From positions 1 through 53,534 of the forward strand of contig NZ_FNBU01000022.1 of NCBI RefSeq assembly GCF_900102435.1: a stretch of 53,534 nucleotides of DNA, read 5' to 3'. The notes beneath the pieces are model-generated. The model did not search any database. It saw only the letters and a program-made list of their open reading frames with translations, and had not been told where the DNA came from. A program made the position numbers and the translations under genes. This stretch comes from Sporolituus thermophilus DSM 23256. GTDB taxonomy: Bacteria > Bacillota > Negativicutes > Sporomusales > Thermosinaceae. Below, piece by piece: positions 19,118-29,180 of the stretch; the first letter of the stretch is position 1; each line of letters starts with the position of its first letter.

Positions 19118-19187
19118 ACTCGTAGTCGGGCAATTTACGGTTGCCCGGTAGAGACTCTTGAGCCATATTCTCAAAATTATACGAGTA
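19118..19187 (-). ncRNA. guanine-class purine riboswitch aptamer
   Basis: Three-way junction on the minus strand: P1 ACTCGT (19181-19186)/ACGAGT (19118-19123); P2 TTGAG/CTCAA with loop AATATGG; P3 GGGCAA/TTGCCC with loop CCGTAAA. Junction strings TATAAT, TCTACC and CCGACTA match the family; the C in GACTA is the specificity base for guanine rather than adenine. Guanine binding should repress the downstream permease and pur genes. Confidence 0.97.
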
Positions 19188-19215
19188 GGAGCAATATATG
19201 TTGTCTACGTTTCTT

Positions 19216-19244
19216 ATTGTACCAGCGGCAGCCAATACTGTCAA
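19216..19244 (-). promoter_or_regulatory. sigma-A promoter of the permease-pur operon
   Basis: Consensus TTGACA (19239-19244) and TACAAT (19216-19221) with exactly 17 bases between. The expected start lies near 19209, about 20 bases before the first aptamer helix. Confidence 0.9.
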
Positions 19245-19299
19245 CAAAAAAGTGAACTATTTTGTTTCAGCGAGGGAAAATGTTCGGATTCACCTGTTC

Positions 19300-20841
19300 T
19301 TACTCCCATTCGATGGTGGACGGTGGCTTAGACGTAATATCATAGACAACGCGGTTGACGCCTTTCACCTCGTTGACAATGCGGCGGGAAATAATATCCA
19401 ATACTTCATAGGGCAGACGCACCCAGTCGGCCGTCATGCCATCCTCGCTGGACACGACGCGAAGACCAACCGTATACGCGTAGGTGCGCTCATCGCCCAT
19501 GACGCCGACGCTCTTCATGGCCGGCAGGACGGCAAACGACTGCCATACCTTGCGGTAAAGGCCGGCAATCTTGATTTCCTGATGGACAATGGCGTCAGCT
19601 TCCCGCAAAATCTCAAGCCGTTCCTCTGTGACTTCGCCGATAATCCGGATAGCAAGACCAGGACCAGGAAATGGCTGCCGCCAGACGATATCCTCCGGCA
19701 AGTTCAGTTCCCGGGCCAAGACGCGAACCTCGTCCTTGAAGAGGTCCCGCAATGGCTCGACCAATTTGAACTGCATATCTTCGGGCAGACCGCCCACGTT
19801 GTGGTGGCTCTTGATGACCGCCGCCGTGGCTGTTCCGCTCTCAATGACATCGGGATAAAGCGTGCCCTGCACCAAAAACTCAATATCGCCCAGCTTACGC
19901 GCTTCGTCTTCAAACACGCGAATAAATTCTTCCCCAATGATTTTGCGCTTTTGTTCCGGGTCGGTGACGCCGCGCAGGCGGTTTAAGAAACGCTCGCTGG
20001 CATCCACATAGACTAAGTTGATATGAAAACCGTCGCGGAAGGTTTTAACTACCTGCTCGGCCTCCCCCTTGCGCAGCAAACCGTGGTTGACAAAGACGCA
20101 GGTTAACTGGTCGCCTACGGCTTTATGGACCAGCACGGCGGCTACCGATGAATCGACACCTCCGCTCAGGGCGCACAGCACCCGCTTATCGCCTACCTGC
20201 CGGCGAATAGCTTTCACCGCCTGGTCGACAAAGGAACCCATGTTCCAGTCGCCGCGGCAGCCGCAGATATCAAACAGGAAATTGCGCAGCATCTTCAGGC
20301 CTTCAGGCGTATGGACCACTTCCGGGTGGAACTGGACGCCATAGATGCGCCTTACCGGATCGGCCATGGCTGCCACCGGCGTACTGTTAGTATGAGCGGT
20401 CACGGCAAACCCGGCGGGCGGAGTAGCGATATAGTCGCTGTGGCTCATCCACACCTGCGTTTCACGGTCAATTTGGGCAAAAAGACCGCTGTTGTCGTCA
20501 ATATATAGACGAGTATTGCCATATTCGCGGGATGTGGCATGGGCGACCTCGCCCCCCAGCAAATGGGCGGTCAATTGCATGCCATAGCAGATGCCCAAAA
20601 CGGGAATCCCCATGGTAAAGATATGGGGATCGCATTTTGGCGCCCCTTCACTGTACACGCTGGAGGGACCACCGGAAAAGACGATACCCCGCGGCTGCCG
20701 CTGGCGAATCTCCATTACCGGGGTATTAAAGGGAACAATCTCGCAGTATACGCCGCACTCCCGGATGCGGCGGGCGATAAGCTGGCTGTATTGTCCGCCA
20801 AAGTCCATCACCAGGACCTGTTCTTTTCCATTAAACTCCAT
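19300..20841 (-). CDS. guaA: GMP synthase (glutamine-hydrolysing)
   Basis: 513 residues. It converts XMP to GMP with ATP and glutamine. The N-terminal class I glutaminase (about 1-200) has [19 protein letters not shown], the catalytic Cys in GICYGMQL and [11 protein letters not shown]. The ATP-pyrophosphatase P-loop is [17 protein letters not shown]. The C-terminal dimerisation domain ends KPPSTIEWE, the universal GuaA terminus. GGAGG precedes the ATG. It starts only 29 bases after the phosphorylase of the mqn operon and is probably co-transcribed with it, not with the pur operon, whose promoter lies downstream of guaA. Confidence 0.97.
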   Translation of the reverse strand: MEFNGKEQVLVMDFGGQYSQLIARRIRECGVYCEIVPFNTPVMEIRQRQPRGIVFSGGPSSVYSEGAPKCDPHIFTMGIPVLGICYGMQLTAHLLGGEVAHATSREYGNTRLYIDDNSGLFAQIDRETQVWMSHSDYIATPPAGFAVTAHTNSTPVAAMADPVRRIYGVQFHPEVVHTPEGLKMLRNFLFDICGCRGDWNMGSFVDQAVKAIRRQVGDKRVLCALSGGVDSSVAAVLVHKAVGDQLTCVFVNHGLLRKGEAEQVVKTFRDGFHINLVYVDASERFLNRLRGVTDPEQKRKIIGEEFIRVFEDEARKLGDIEFLVQGTLYPDVIESGTATAAVIKSHHNVGGLPEDMQFKLVEPLRDLFKDEVRVLARELNLPEDIVWRQPFPGPGLAIRIIGEVTEERLEILREADAIVHQEIKIAGLYRKVWQSFAVLPAMKSVGVMGDERTYAYTVGLRVVSSEDGMTADWVRLPYEVLDIISRRIVNEVKGVNRVVYDITSKPPSTIEWE

Positions 20842-20870
20842 TATTAGACATTCCTCCTTTTAAGACCAAA

Positions 20871-21710
20871 CTATATCATATTATCGGCCGGACTGTAAAC
20901 ACCTTTCAGCAGCGTCTCTTTTCTGAGGTCCCGGCACTGACAGACGCCGGCAGGCGCTAAACGGCGGATAGCGTCCAGCAAAATACGGCTGATAAGGGGC
21001 GCATCATTATAAAAAATAGCTTTTAACTCTTGATGGGACCAGTCTTTGACCACACCCTCGCCATAATTGACCACGAAATAGAGACCGGCATAACAGGCGC
21101 CAATTTCCCGGGCCAGATAAACTTCCGGGCACAGGCTTTGACCGACAATGTCGGCGTGGCCGCGCAGCATTCTGATTTCCGCCGGACTTTCGAAGTGGCG
21201 CCCTTCGGTGACGGCATAGACGCCCCGGGTAAAAATGCGGCCCCCGTAGCGCGCGCGGGCGGCGGCGGCAAGGGCGCTACGAATTTCCGGGCATAAGGCG
21301 TCGCGCATCACCAGTAGATATTTTCCCTCTAAGCCCACGTCCTTACGCAAGGAAAGATCGATGTAATCATCGGGGATAACCACGTCACGGGGGTCGAGCA
21401 GGTAATTGACCGACCCCACGCCCCCTTCGGCGATAATCCGTTTGACGCCCGCTTCCCGCAGCACCCAAAAAACCTGCCGGGAAGCGTCGGCACGGCTTGT
21501 GCCGCTGCGCCAGCCGTGCATTTTGCAGGTCAGCACCTGCCTGTCATCAAGACTGAACAGACGAAAGGGCGGACTCATGCCATAGGGCGTATCAAAAAAC
21601 AAATCATCGGCTAAAATTTTAACCCCTGGATCGCCAGCCCCCAGGGGAAAATCACTGGCCAGCGTGCCTGAACCGCCAATAACGGCAAAATCGGTTTTAA
21701 GCAGGTTCAT
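20871..21710 (-). CDS. MTAP-like purine nucleoside phosphorylase in the menaquinone operon
   Basis: 279 residues from the ATG at 21710 (GGGGAG 6 bases upstream). PNP/UDP phosphorylase fold, MTA-phosphorylase branch: phosphate loop AVIGGSGTL (about 8-16), FDTPYGMSPP, AEGGVGSVNYL, and GVYAVTEGRHFESPAEIRML, then ADIVGQSLCPEVYLARE. In human MTAP the adenine is held by Asp220/Asp222 in a DYD motif; here the aligned stretch is VNYGEG, with Asn at the first position as in 6-oxopurine phosphorylases. That predicts hypoxanthine- rather than adenine-nucleosides, for example methylthioinosine or futalosine. It follows mqnC by 19 bases and precedes guaA by 29. No mqnB is seen nearby, so it may replace futalosine hydrolase; plain MTA/MTI salvage is the alternative. 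Confidence 0.75.
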   Translation of the reverse strand: MNLLKTDFAVIGGSGTLASDFPLGAGDPGVKILADDLFFDTPYGMSPPFRLFSLDDRQVLTCKMHGWRSGTSRADASRQVFWVLREAGVKRIIAEGGVGSVNYLLDPRDVVIPDDYIDLSLRKDVGLEGKYLLVMRDALCPEIRSALAAAARARYGGRIFTRGVYAVTEGRHFESPAEIRMLRGHADIVGQSLCPEVYLAREIGACYAGLYFVVNYGEGVVKDWSHQELKAIFYNDAPLISRILLDAIRRLAPAGVCQCRDLRKETLLKGVYSPADNMI

Positions 21711-21729
21711 GTTCGCTCCCCTCGCCTCC

Positions 21730-22767
21730 CTATGAGTCGAATACGCGCAAAATGTTGTACGCCGTATCGCGCTGGGCCGGTCTGTACCCGGCCGCCCGGA
21801 TGAGGGCAATCATTTTTTCGCGGGACATTTCGTACGACGTCCCTGCCGCCTTGACCACGTTTTCTTCCAGCATAATACTGCCCAAATCATTAGCGCCGAA
21901 GGCCAGCGTCAACTGGCCGATTTCCTGGCCCTGCGTCACCCAGGAGCCTTGGATATGCCGGAAATTATCCAGGTACAGCCGAGCCACCGCCAGCGTGCGC
22001 AGATAATCCCAGGCCGATGTCTTTTCCCCGCCGAGAGCGGTGTTGCCTGGCTGATACGACCACATAATAAAGGCGCGGAAGCCACCCGTTTCCGCCTGGA
22101 GACGGCGCACCTTGTCAAAGTGCTCAATGCGCTGCTGGTAAGTTTCCCCCATACCGATAACCATGGTGGCTGTCGTGGCGAGGCCGGCCCGGTGCGCCTC
22201 CCGCATGACCATCAGCCAATCGTTGGCGCTGATTTTTTGCGGACTGACCCGCCGCCGCACGGCATCGACCAAAATTTCCGCCCCCCCGCCCGGCAGGGAA
22301 TCCAGCCCGGCCGCCTTTAGCCGCCGGAGGACATCGGCTACCGGCAAGCCTGACTGCCGCGCCATATGCAGAACTTCCGCCGGCGAAAAAGAATGAATGG
22401 TAATATTGTAGTGTTTTTTAATTAACGTTAACAGGTTGGTATAATATTCGATGCCGAGCTCTGGATGCAGTCCGCCCTGCAGCATGATCTGCGTGCCGCC
22501 CGCATCCAGCGTTTCCCGTACTTTAACCAAAATGGCCTCATTGTCCAAAAGATAGGCCTGCGGGTGGCCGGCGCGGCGGTAGAAAGCGCAAAACCGGCAT
22601 TCACTCTGACAGACATTGGTATAGTTAATATTGCGGTCAATGATAAAGGTAACGATGTTGCCCGGGTGCAGGCGCCGACGAACGCTGTCCGCCGCCCGTC
22701 CCAAGGCCAAAATGTCGCCGTGGGCCAGAAGTTCCAGGCCTTCCGCCGGCGTCAAAGGAGCGCTCAC
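21730..22767 (-). CDS. mqnC: dehypoxanthine futalosine cyclase (radical SAM)
   Basis: 345 residues, GTG start overlapping the mqnA stop by 4 bases. It cyclises dehypoxanthinyl futalosine to cyclic DHFL in the futalosine route to menaquinone. The radical SAM cluster motif CQSECRFCAF (CX3CX2C) follows FIIDRNINYTNV, which is typical of MqnC. Further motifs are MLQGGLHPELGIEYY, DSLPGGGAEILVDAVR and the conserved IQGSWVTQG region. Membrane-associated quinone for anaerobic respiration is the end product. Confidence 0.95.
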   Translation of the reverse strand: MSAPLTPAEGLELLAHGDILALGRAADSVRRRLHPGNIVTFIIDRNINYTNVCQSECRFCAFYRRAGHPQAYLLDNEAILVKVRETLDAGGTQIMLQGGLHPELGIEYYTNLLTLIKKHYNITIHSFSPAEVLHMARQSGLPVADVLRRLKAAGLDSLPGGGAEILVDAVRRRVSPQKISANDWLMVMREAHRAGLATTATMVIGMGETYQQRIEHFDKVRRLQAETGGFRAFIMWSYQPGNTALGGEKTSAWDYLRTLAVARLYLDNFRHIQGSWVTQGQEIGQLTLAFGANDLGSIMLEENVVKAAGTSYEMSREKMIALIRAAGYRPAQRDTAYNILRVFDS

Positions 22768-23603
22768 AGTATTACCTCCGCAAATCGAAGTTCGGGAATG
22801 CGGGCAATCAGCCCCAAATCATAGGCCAGGCCATAATAGGTAAGCAGGGCCTGCCGGTGACGTTCGGTAAATCCATAATTTAAAAGGTTTATGTATTCGT
22901 AAATTTGTTCGGCCGTAAAGGGTGTCCGGCCGGCCATCATCCTGGCCGCCAGGCGCAAGTGCGCCAAACCGTATGCGAAACCGCCGGTCACTGTCCGGTG
23001 GATCTGCTGCAATGCCGCGGGACGTTTGGCCGCAAAATCAGCGTTAACCACCCACAGGGCGTAGACCATCCCCTGTCCCGTCAGTTTGCGCCATTCGTCC
23101 CCCAGGTCATAGTACCAGTAGTCAGGATGGCGGTGGTGAAAAGCTTCCAGGGCGTCGTCGCCAATAAACAGCACCGCTTCGGCTTGCTGGAGCACCCCTT
23201 CGGCCAACGTCAGCGGGCTGATAAAATAGCGCGGCGCAATATGGTAGGCTTTAGCCAGGATAATTTTCAGCATCCGGTGAGAGGTAGCTGATTTGGCCGT
23301 AAGCGCCACCGCCTGCCCGTCCAGCGCGCTGATTGGCCGCTTGGCGACAAGCAAGATGCTTTGCAGCGCCCCCTCGGCGCTGATGGACACATCGGGGAGG
23401 ATACGCAGCTCGTCCGGCTGCTGGGCATAAACAATCGACGATACCGGACTGGCGTCCAGTTCGCCGGCGACGACCATACCGTTGAGCCGGGCGGGCATAT
23501 CCCGGACAATGGTAAAACCCTGGCCATAGCCGCCGATATCAAAAGCATAGGTTAGCGGCAGACAATTAATAAAGTGAATATGCCCCAAGCGCGGCTCTCT
23601 CAT
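22764..23603 (-). CDS. mqnA: chorismate dehydratase
   Basis: 279 residues. It removes water from chorismate to give 3-enolpyruvylbenzoate, the first committed step of the futalosine pathway. The fold is a periplasmic-binding-like two-lobe protein. The N-terminus LGHIHFINCLPLTYAF, GELDASPVSSIVYAQ and LFIGDDALEAFH are family landmarks. The start ATG overlaps the mqnE stop as ATGA. No signal peptide, so cytoplasmic. Confidence 0.93.
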   Translation of the reverse strand: MREPRLGHIHFINCLPLTYAFDIGGYGQGFTIVRDMPARLNGMVVAGELDASPVSSIVYAQQPDELRILPDVSISAEGALQSILLVAKRPISALDGQAVALTAKSATSHRMLKIILAKAYHIAPRYFISPLTLAEGVLQQAEAVLFIGDDALEAFHHRHPDYWYYDLGDEWRKLTGQGMVYALWVVNADFAAKRPAALQQIHRTVTGGFAYGLAHLRLAARMMAGRTPFTAEQIYEYINLLNYGFTERHRQALLTYYGLAYDLGLIARIPELRFAEVIL

Positions 23604-24700
23604 GCTGCCCCCCCGTCGTATACGGCCAGCGGCCGGTAGAACGTATCCCGCTCCACTGCCACATAACCAGTCTCACGCACCAGGCGAATGATGGCGTTTT
23701 TGGTAATACCGGCGGCAGTTTTCGCCCCGGCGGCATGGATGATTTTTTCTTCCACGACCGTGCCGTCCAAATCATCTACCCCGAAAGCCAGCGCCAGTTG
23801 GGCCACCGGCATGGTGAGCATCATCCAGAACCCTTTAATATGGTCGAAATTGTCAAGGACGAGTCGCGCGAGCGCAATCATTTTCAGATCTTCCCAGGCT
23901 GAAACCCGCCTCAAGTGCGACAGGCCGGTGTTTTCCGGATGAAAAGGAAATAGAGCAAACCCCTGAAAGCCGCCGGTCTCGTCCTGGATTTCCCGCAGGG
24001 TAAAAAGATGACGCAGGCGCTGCTCTACGGTCTCAATATGGCCGTAAAGCATGGTGGCGTTGGTGGGAATCCCCAGACGGTGAGCGGTCTTGATTACTTC
24101 GATCCATTCAGCCGTGGTCGCCTTATTGGGACAAATCACGCGCCGCACCTCATCATCAAGAATTTCCGCGCCACCGCCAGGCAGTGAATCCAGCCCGGCC
24201 TGTTTGAGCTGAGTCAGCACCTCACGCACTGTCGTTTGCGCTTGTTTCGCGAAATGGACAATTTCCGCCGCCGTAAAGGCTTTGATATGGACGTGGGGTA
24301 ACAGCCCTTTCACCATCCGGACAATATCCAAATAATAACTAAAGGGCTTGTCCGGATGCAGGGCGCTGACGATGTGAATTTCCGTCAGGTTCGGCGAAGC
24401 GGTGGCCGCCTGCCGCACCAATGCTTCCACCTCGTCTTTTTCCATGATGTACGCCTGTTCATGGTTGGCGCCGCGACCGAACGCACAGAGCGGACAGCGG
24501 GCAACGCAAATATTGGTCAAATTTATATGGCGATTGACGTTAAAATAAACATAACGGCCGGATTTGCGCTCCTTAACTGTCCGGGCAAGCTGGCCCAATA
24601 AAAGGAGGTCGTCCTGCCGGTATAAGGCCAAAGCCTCATTAAAGTTCAGGCGGTCGCCGCGCAGGACCTTCTCCTTAGCGGCCGCAATAAGTTCTTCCAT
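23600..24700 (-). CDS. mqnE: aminodeoxyfutalosine synthase (radical SAM)
   Basis: 366 residues from the ATG at 24700 (GAGGTG 8 bases upstream). It joins 3-enolpyruvylbenzoate with the adenosyl group of SAM to form 6-amino-6-deoxyfutalosine. Radical SAM motif CVARCPLCAFGR follows YFNVNRHINLTNI; later TEIHIVSALHPDKPFSYY, DSLPGGGAEILDDEVR and GFQGFALFPFHPENTGL are typical of MqnE. First gene of an operon running through mqnA, mqnC, the phosphorylase and probably guaA. The product carries adenine, so either a deaminase elsewhere or an aminofutalosine-active nucleosidase is needed. Confidence 0.95.
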   Translation of the reverse strand: MEELIAAAKEKVLRGDRLNFNEALALYRQDDLLLLGQLARTVKERKSGRYVYFNVNRHINLTNICVARCPLCAFGRGANHEQAYIMEKDEVEALVRQAATASPNLTEIHIVSALHPDKPFSYYLDIVRMVKGLLPHVHIKAFTAAEIVHFAKQAQTTVREVLTQLKQAGLDSLPGGGAEILDDEVRRVICPNKATTAEWIEVIKTAHRLGIPTNATMLYGHIETVEQRLRHLFTLREIQDETGGFQGFALFPFHPENTGLSHLRRVSAWEDLKMIALARLVLDNFDHIKGFWMMLTMPVAQLALAFGVDDLDGTVVEEKIIHAAGAKTAAGITKNAIIRLVRETGYVAVERDTFYRPLAVYDGGAA

Positions 24701-24772
24701 AATGCCGCACCTCGGATTTGGCTTGTGTGTAGTTATCAGCATAATCCTGCCGAATTATGCGATTTATTGTAC

Positions 24773-24798
24773 TTCGCGCTTGGCTGTTTATTTCCTGC
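24773..24798 (-). promoter_or_regulatory. recurrent leader motif GCAGGA-N13-GCGCGAA (copy upstream of mqnE)
   Basis: On the minus strand GCAGGA (24793-24798), 13 bases, GCGCGAA (24773-24779), 73 bases before mqnE. The same two blocks at the same spacing occur upstream of the amidase gene. A second lone GCAGGA lies at 24745-24750. Confidence 0.5.
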
Positions 24799-24805
24799 CC
24801 GAAAA

Positions 24806-24829
24806 AAGCAAAGCCTGCCAAAGCAGGCT
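24806..24829 (-). terminator. terminator between pdaB and mqnE
   Basis: AGCCTGC/GCAGGCT stem with loop TTTG, then TTGCTTTTTT on the minus strand, about 10 bases past the pdaB stop. It separates pdaB from the mqn operon. Confidence 0.85.
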
Positions 24830-24838
24830 GCACATGCG

Positions 24839-25579
24839 TTAGTGCCGCTGAATTCCTTTTTCACTGTATTTGCTCAGAAGCTCACTTACGGTCACGATTT
24901 GATAGCCTTCGGCCTTAATTTTTTCTAGCAGGATGGGCAGCGCCTCGGCGGTCTGTACGGGCGTATCAGATGCGTGCATCAGTATAATCGCCCCTGGCTT
25001 TAACCGCTTCATAACCCGCTCGATAATTACATCCCGGCCGGGATTTTTCCAATCCAGCGAGTCCACGTTCCAGATAATGGTCTTATAGCCTAGTTCGTCC
25101 GTAACCTTGAGCGACCGCTGGCTATAGTGCCCATTCGGCGGACGGATCAGGGTCGGGTCAACCCCTGTTACTTCCTTAATTAGCGCATGGGCTTTTAGAA
25201 TGTCTTCTTTTACCCATTCGGGCGTCATATCGCCGTAATTTTCGTGACGGTAACCGTGACTTGCGATTTCATGGCCGTCGGCCACCATCTGGCGGGCAAC
25301 TTCGGGATACTTTTTCGCCCATGGTCCCATAATGAAAAAGGTCACTTTCACGTTATGACGCTTTAACGTGTCCAGAATGGACGGCGTGAATTTATTACCC
25401 CACGAATGGTCGAAAGTCAACGCGACAACTTTATGATCGGTATTGGTACCGGCAATGGCTATGGGGCCGCCAGCGATAACATTGGCGACCTGAACGTAGA
25501 GGGTACTAATGGCGAAAATGCCGATAATTCCAAAAAACAAGTGCCGGTGCCCCATAAGCCGCCGCAAGTTAACAATCAT
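24839..25579 (-). CDS. pdaB: sporulation polysaccharide deacetylase, PdaB type
   Basis: 246 residues. One N-terminal membrane anchor/signal (about 13-35, LFFGIIGIFAISTLYVQV). The CE4 deacetylase domain has VALTFDHSWGNKFTP (metal-binding Asp), then HEIASHGYRHENYG with the HxxxH pair, RPPNGHYS and ILMHASDTP. The TFDxSWG variant and domain length match PdaB, needed in Bacillus to maintain spores late in development. It is predicted to act on peptidoglycan or another glycan outside the membrane. GGAGG precedes the ATG. Other CE4 roles cannot be excluded. Confidence 0.88.
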   Translation of the reverse strand: MIVNLRRLMGHRHLFFGIIGIFAISTLYVQVANVIAGGPIAIAGTNTDHKVVALTFDHSWGNKFTPSILDTLKRHNVKVTFFIMGPWAKKYPEVARQMVADGHEIASHGYRHENYGDMTPEWVKEDILKAHALIKEVTGVDPTLIRPPNGHYSQRSLKVTDELGYKTIIWNVDSLDWKNPGRDVIIERVMKRLKPGAIILMHASDTPVQTAEALPILLEKIKAEGYQIVTVSELLSKYSEKGIQRH

Positions 25580-25645
25580 GCTTTCTCCCTCCTCCCGCTA
25601 CAGTGATATGTATGCGGCAAGGAGGCGAAATATGACGATAAGAGT

Positions 25646-26293
25646 TTAGTCCGTTTTCTCCGTCCAGCGAATGTAGGGATAACGCTTGAGCGCGGCCATA
25701 ATCAGCCGGTCCGAAACCGTGTAGGCCAGCCGCAGGGTGGCGACAACCGTGGCCGCCGTAATCCACCACAGATATTCACTCTGCCGGATTTCCCGGGGAA
25801 TAACAAGCCCGGCCGCCAAAACAACGACAATAAAGGCGGCTGTCAGCGGAATGGCGGTCTGAATGACACTAAAACCAAGCCGCGAATATAATCGTGTGGT
25901 GAACGGTTCGCAATAACGGGTCACTACTGCCATAACGGCGGCCATTCTTGCTTCCACCCAGGCCGCTTCGTGGCCGGCGGCTACGATCGAGCCGCCGACA
26001 GGCGGGTAGTTTTTAAAGGCTATGGCCAGCGCGCCTTTCTCTAGCGCTTCAAAGGTAATAGTCAGTGAGTCTACCCGCGGCAGCGAGCGGAGCAGACTAA
26101 CAAGTTCGTCCCAGTCCGTTACCGTTTGCTGGGACCGCTGCCAGTGCTTGCCCAGCAAATCACCGCCGGTACCGACAACCGCCTCCCACTTAAGACCTTC
26201 TTCAGCGTGAAAAACCGCCCACACCTCACGCAGCATGATTTCACTGAGCCGACAGGCCGGCAGCCGCCCCTGCCGGGTAACTTTATACTCCAC
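25646..26293 (-). CDS. hypothetical protein with two C-terminal membrane segments
   Basis: 215 residues from the GTG at 26293 (GGGGGT 6-7 bases upstream). No family recognised. The first 125 residues are soluble-looking, with basic and tryptophan-bearing stretches; two long hydrophobic segments lie at about 143-165 (IPLTAAFIVVVLAAGLVI) and 172-192, followed by a short basic tail. The C-terminus is probably cytoplasmic. It stands 66 bp upstream of pdaB on the same strand and could be co-transcribed with it, which would hint at a sporulation-related role, but no motif supports that. Confidence 0.65.
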   Translation of the reverse strand: MEYKVTRQGRLPACRLSEIMLREVWAVFHAEEGLKWEAVVGTGGDLLGKHWQRSQQTVTDWDELVSLLRSLPRVDSLTITFEALEKGALAIAFKNYPPVGGSIVAAGHEAAWVEARMAAVMAVVTRYCEPFTTRLYSRLGFSVIQTAIPLTAAFIVVVLAAGLVIPREIRQSEYLWWITAATVVATLRLAYTVSDRLIMAALKRYPYIRWTEKTD

Positions 26294-26368
26294 GGTTTTA
26301 CCCCCTGCATACAAACATTGCCGGCATTATCCAGAAACCAACTCCATTATATCGGCTTTTCGGGCACG

Positions 26369-26398
26369 AAAAAAGAGGCAACCTTCCGGTTGCCTCTT
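26369..26398 (-). terminator. groEL terminator
   Basis: AAGAGGCAACC/GGTTGCCTCTT stem (11 bp, loop GGAA) running into TTTTTT on the minus strand, just after the groEL stop. Textbook intrinsic terminator. Confidence 0.95.
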
Positions 26399-26415
26399 GA
26401 CTGCGACCTAAAATC

Positions 26416-28062
<1,647 letters not shown>

Positions 28063-28074
28063 TTATTTTTTAGA

Positions 28075-28383
<309 letters not shown>

Positions 28384-28405
28384 TTATTTTTTTGACCCTG
28401 TATTG

Positions 28406-28432
28406 TTAGCACTCACTAAGCGCGAGTGCTAA
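28406..28432. promoter_or_regulatory. CIRCE operator (HrcA-binding)
   Basis: Perfect TTAGCACTC-N9-GAGTGCTAA inverted repeat, 47 bases before groES and just downstream of the predicted promoter, as expected for HrcA repression of the groESL operon. Confidence 0.98.
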
Positions 28433-28443
28433 TTCCATAAATT

Positions 28444-28472
28444 ATGATATATAAAACCTCTGGAAAAATCAA
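28444..28472 (-). promoter_or_regulatory. sigma-A promoter of groESL
   Basis: TTGATT (28467-28472) and TATCAT (28444-28449) with 17 bases between; the start falls at the edge of CIRCE. Confidence 0.8.
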
Positions 28473-28571
28473 GAGTTCCAAAGGTAAAAACCGTTATTTT
28501 TCCAAAAAAATTTTGTTTCAGGATACTTTTTGCCTCTGGTAGTTTTTCCATATCTGCCTAATTTATACAAA

Positions 28572-28597
28572 AAACTGCCGCTATACCAGGGCAGTTT
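28572..28597 (-). terminator. terminator after the ANTAR regulator
   Basis: AAACTGCC/GGCAGTTT stem followed by TTTG on the minus strand; it begins within the TAA stop of the regulator gene. Confidence 0.85.
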
Positions 28598-29180
28598 AGC
28601 GTTTGCGCGTGGCCGCTTCCACGATGGCTTGGGCCACTTCGCGAATAGACTTGCGTTTACTCATGCTGTATTGCTGAATCCGGCGGTACGCCTCGCTTTC
28701 GGTCAGATTGTAAGCGTCCATGAGAATACCCTTAGCCCGGTCAAGAACCTTTCGTGTCTCGAGCGAGTTTTTAACCTCTTCCAGCTCCCGTTCCAGTTCC
28801 ATAAATTCTTGAAACCGGGATAGGGCAATCTCTATCGCCGGAAATAAATTGGCTTCCTTTATCGGCTTGACTAAGTAGGCAAGAACGCCTGATTCTTTGG
28901 CTTTTTCGACAATTTCTTTCTGGCTGTAGGCGGTAAGAAGCAGCACCGGCGCAAGTTTTTCGTTGGAAATAATTTTGGCCGCCGAAATACCGTCCATTTC
29001 CGGCATCTTGATGTCCATAATTACCAGGTCGGGACGGTGTTTGCGCACAAGTTCCACGGCTTTCAGGCCATCGGCCGCCTCCCCGACGACAGTGTGCCCG
29101 GCTTCTTCGAGCAATTCCCGCAAATCCATGCGAATAATGGATTCATTGTCGGCAATGACAATGCGCAAGGGTTGCATCAT
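28596..29180 (-). CDS. ANTAR-domain response regulator (RNA-binding antiterminator)
   Basis: 194 residues. REC domain (about 1-120) with IVIADNESIIRMDLR, phospho-acceptor Asp in LVIMDIKMPEMDGI and the Lys in YLVKPI. A coiled linker is followed by an ANTAR domain (about 130-190): ALDRAKGILMDAYNLTESEAY then RRIQQYSMSKRKSIREVA. ANTAR proteins bind paired hairpins in leader RNAs and prevent termination when phosphorylated. The gene overlaps the kinase stop as ATGA. It resembles PdtaR/EutV-type regulators. No paired-hairpin target is evident in the window. Confidence 0.93.
   Translation of the reverse strand: MMQPLRIVIADNESIIRMDLRELLEEAGHTVVGEAADGLKAVELVRKHRPDLVIMDIKMPEMDGISAAKIISNEKLAPVLLLTAYSQKEIVEKAKESGVLAYLVKPIKEANLFPAIEIALSRFQEFMELERELEEVKNSLETRKVLDRAKGILMDAYNLTESEAYRRIQQYSMSKRKSIREVAQAIVEAATRKR

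Noticed and set aside
19245-19299. Terminator after guaA
   Set aside because: GTGAA and TTCAC followed by TTTTTT could pair, but only over 5-6 bases around a loop of about 30, so the structure is weak.
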